A stretch of DNA of 64,000 nucleotides. It comes from Sphingobium fuliginis. GTDB lineage: Bacteria > Pseudomonadota > Alphaproteobacteria > Sphingomonadales > Sphingomonadaceae. The stretch is taken from NCBI RefSeq assembly GCF_004152845.1, contig NZ_SEON01000002.1, positions 248,001 through 312,000 of the forward strand, written 5' to 3'. Below are positions 63,549 through 64,000 of this stretch, piece by piece. A program made the position numbers and the translations under genes. A model generated the notes under the pieces. That model saw nothing but the letters and a program-made list of their open reading frames with translations, was not told the DNA's origin and searched no databases. Position 1 is the stretch's first letter, and every line of letters begins with the position of its first letter.

Positions 63549-64000
63549 TACCGATTACCTCCGTCCAAGTGGGCGCGGAGGGCTTGGTTTTTAGCGTATG
63601 CCCGTGCCCATACATCATCGCTTTTTTGCCGCTTGATGGTGCTAGCGGCAGTCGAACTGTTGTCCTGATCGGTACCAGATCGTGCGTTCGAGCCAGCTAG
63701 GCCCTCGTTGGCCGCTCTGGCTTTCGCCCAGACCGAGCCGTTAGCTTTGCGGCTAGCCTCGTCTCGCCGTCCATTCATGCCCGGCAAGCCTTCGCGCGGC
63801 GCCCATGCCTTTGCCCAAACGGCATCCGAAGCCTCCTTCCGACGTGCCTTTTCCTCGGCGGCAGCCACTTGGGCCTGGCGCTGCTGCTCCACCGCCGCCG
63901 CTATACGAGCGCGCTCGGCGGCATGGTGCTCGGCTTCGATCGTTGCAGTTGATTTCACCGGAGCGCTGGACTGCCGTGCCGAGGGCTGGGCAACAGCGGT
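63548..64000 (-). CDS. Ala/Arg-rich protein with repeated W-A-x-A motifs (5' partial)
   Basis: The frame is open to the window edge, so the start lies beyond 64,000; a GTG at 63,958 is internal. The visible 150 residues begin with an Ala/Glu/Arg helix (HHAAERARIAAAVEQQRQA) and then repeat a short unit three times: AVWAKAWAPREGLPG, SVWAKARAANEGLAG and DVWARAYAKNQAL, separated by polar linkers. The helical part resembles the scaffold-like tails of phage prohead proteases, but that is only a guess. It is coupled to the downstream coiled-coil gene. Confidence 0.5.
   Translation of the reverse strand, partial: TAVAQPSARQSSAPVKSTATIEAEHHAAERARIAAAVEQQRQAQVAAAEEKARRKEASDAVWAKAWAPREGLPGMNGRRDEASRKANGSVWAKARAANEGLAGSNARSGTDQDNSSTAASTIKRQKSDDVWARAYAKNQALRAHLDGGNR

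Larger units (their letters stand above)
51679..64000. mobile_element. Genomic island / mosaic prophage anchored at tRNA-Gln (3' end outside window)
   Basis: From the 3' end of the tRNA onward the DNA differs from the core: lower, uneven GC, many very small genes, phage proteins (DUF6441-like and tape measure), a HIRAN protein, a thermonuclease, a GHKL-nuclease fusion and a rexAB-like pair. No housekeeping gene appears after the tRNA. No integrase or second attachment copy is seen inside the window, so the limits are inferred and the element must extend past 64,000. Confidence 0.75.

Overview
The window is high-GC DNA from an alphaproteobacterium, most probably a Sphingobium/Sphingomonas-type member of the Sphingomonadaceae. 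This rests on protein flavour (TonB-dependent receptors, CsbD, PhaB, Mrp, HflKC and a Do-type protease, RpoB/RpoC), on the RHH_4-type ribbon-helix-helix protein, and on several intergenic hairpin repeats of a kind common in sphingomonads. Genus is an inference from memory, not a database result.

Bases 1-51,600 are ordinary chromosome. Left to right: peroxide defence (ahpC, ahpF); a leftward cluster glmM, DUF1272, thiD, rnhB, L,D-transpeptidase; an AGCS alanine/sodium symporter; an M24 peptidase; CsbD; radA-cvpA; an EEP nuclease/phosphatase; a patatin-like phospholipase coupled to a lipoprotein; phhB; a zincin coupled to ccmA-ccmB; an iron-uptake set (Fiu-like receptor, tonB, piuC); a leftward run mrp, CoA-binding protein, molybdenum hydroxylase, hemH, phaB, RHH protein; hflKC and a Do protease; a HerA-like ATPase; an MFS exporter coupled to cysK; a SleB-type hydrolase; a LuxR-type regulator divergent from an MFS pump; a second TonB receptor; and rpoB-rpoC, ended by a clear intrinsic terminator.

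At 51,605 there is a tRNA-Gln(CUG) with encoded CCA. From its 3' end to the window edge the DNA changes: lower and patchier GC, many tiny genes, phage proteins and accessory proteins. This looks like a tRNA-anchored island or mosaic prophage whose far end lies outside the window. It carries a HIRAN protein, several very small ORFs with overlapping stop/start codons, a thermonuclease, a GHKL ATPase with a C-terminal PD-(D/E)XK (Shedu-like) nuclease, only two phage tail genes (a DUF6441-like protein and a tape-measure protein), then a two-gene operon that I read as a distant relative of phage lambda rexA-rexB, and finally two leftward genes of unknown role, the last cut by the window edge.

The best candidates for something undescribed are the rexAB-like pair (soluble sensor-like protein plus four-helix membrane protein) and the GHKL-nuclease fusion. 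Both look like phage-defence genes carried by a prophage-like element. Smaller points of interest are a 143-base palindromic MITE-like element that supplies the stop codon of cvpA, a molybdenum hydroxylase whose catalytic Glu position is Asp, and tandem repeats inside two signal peptides.
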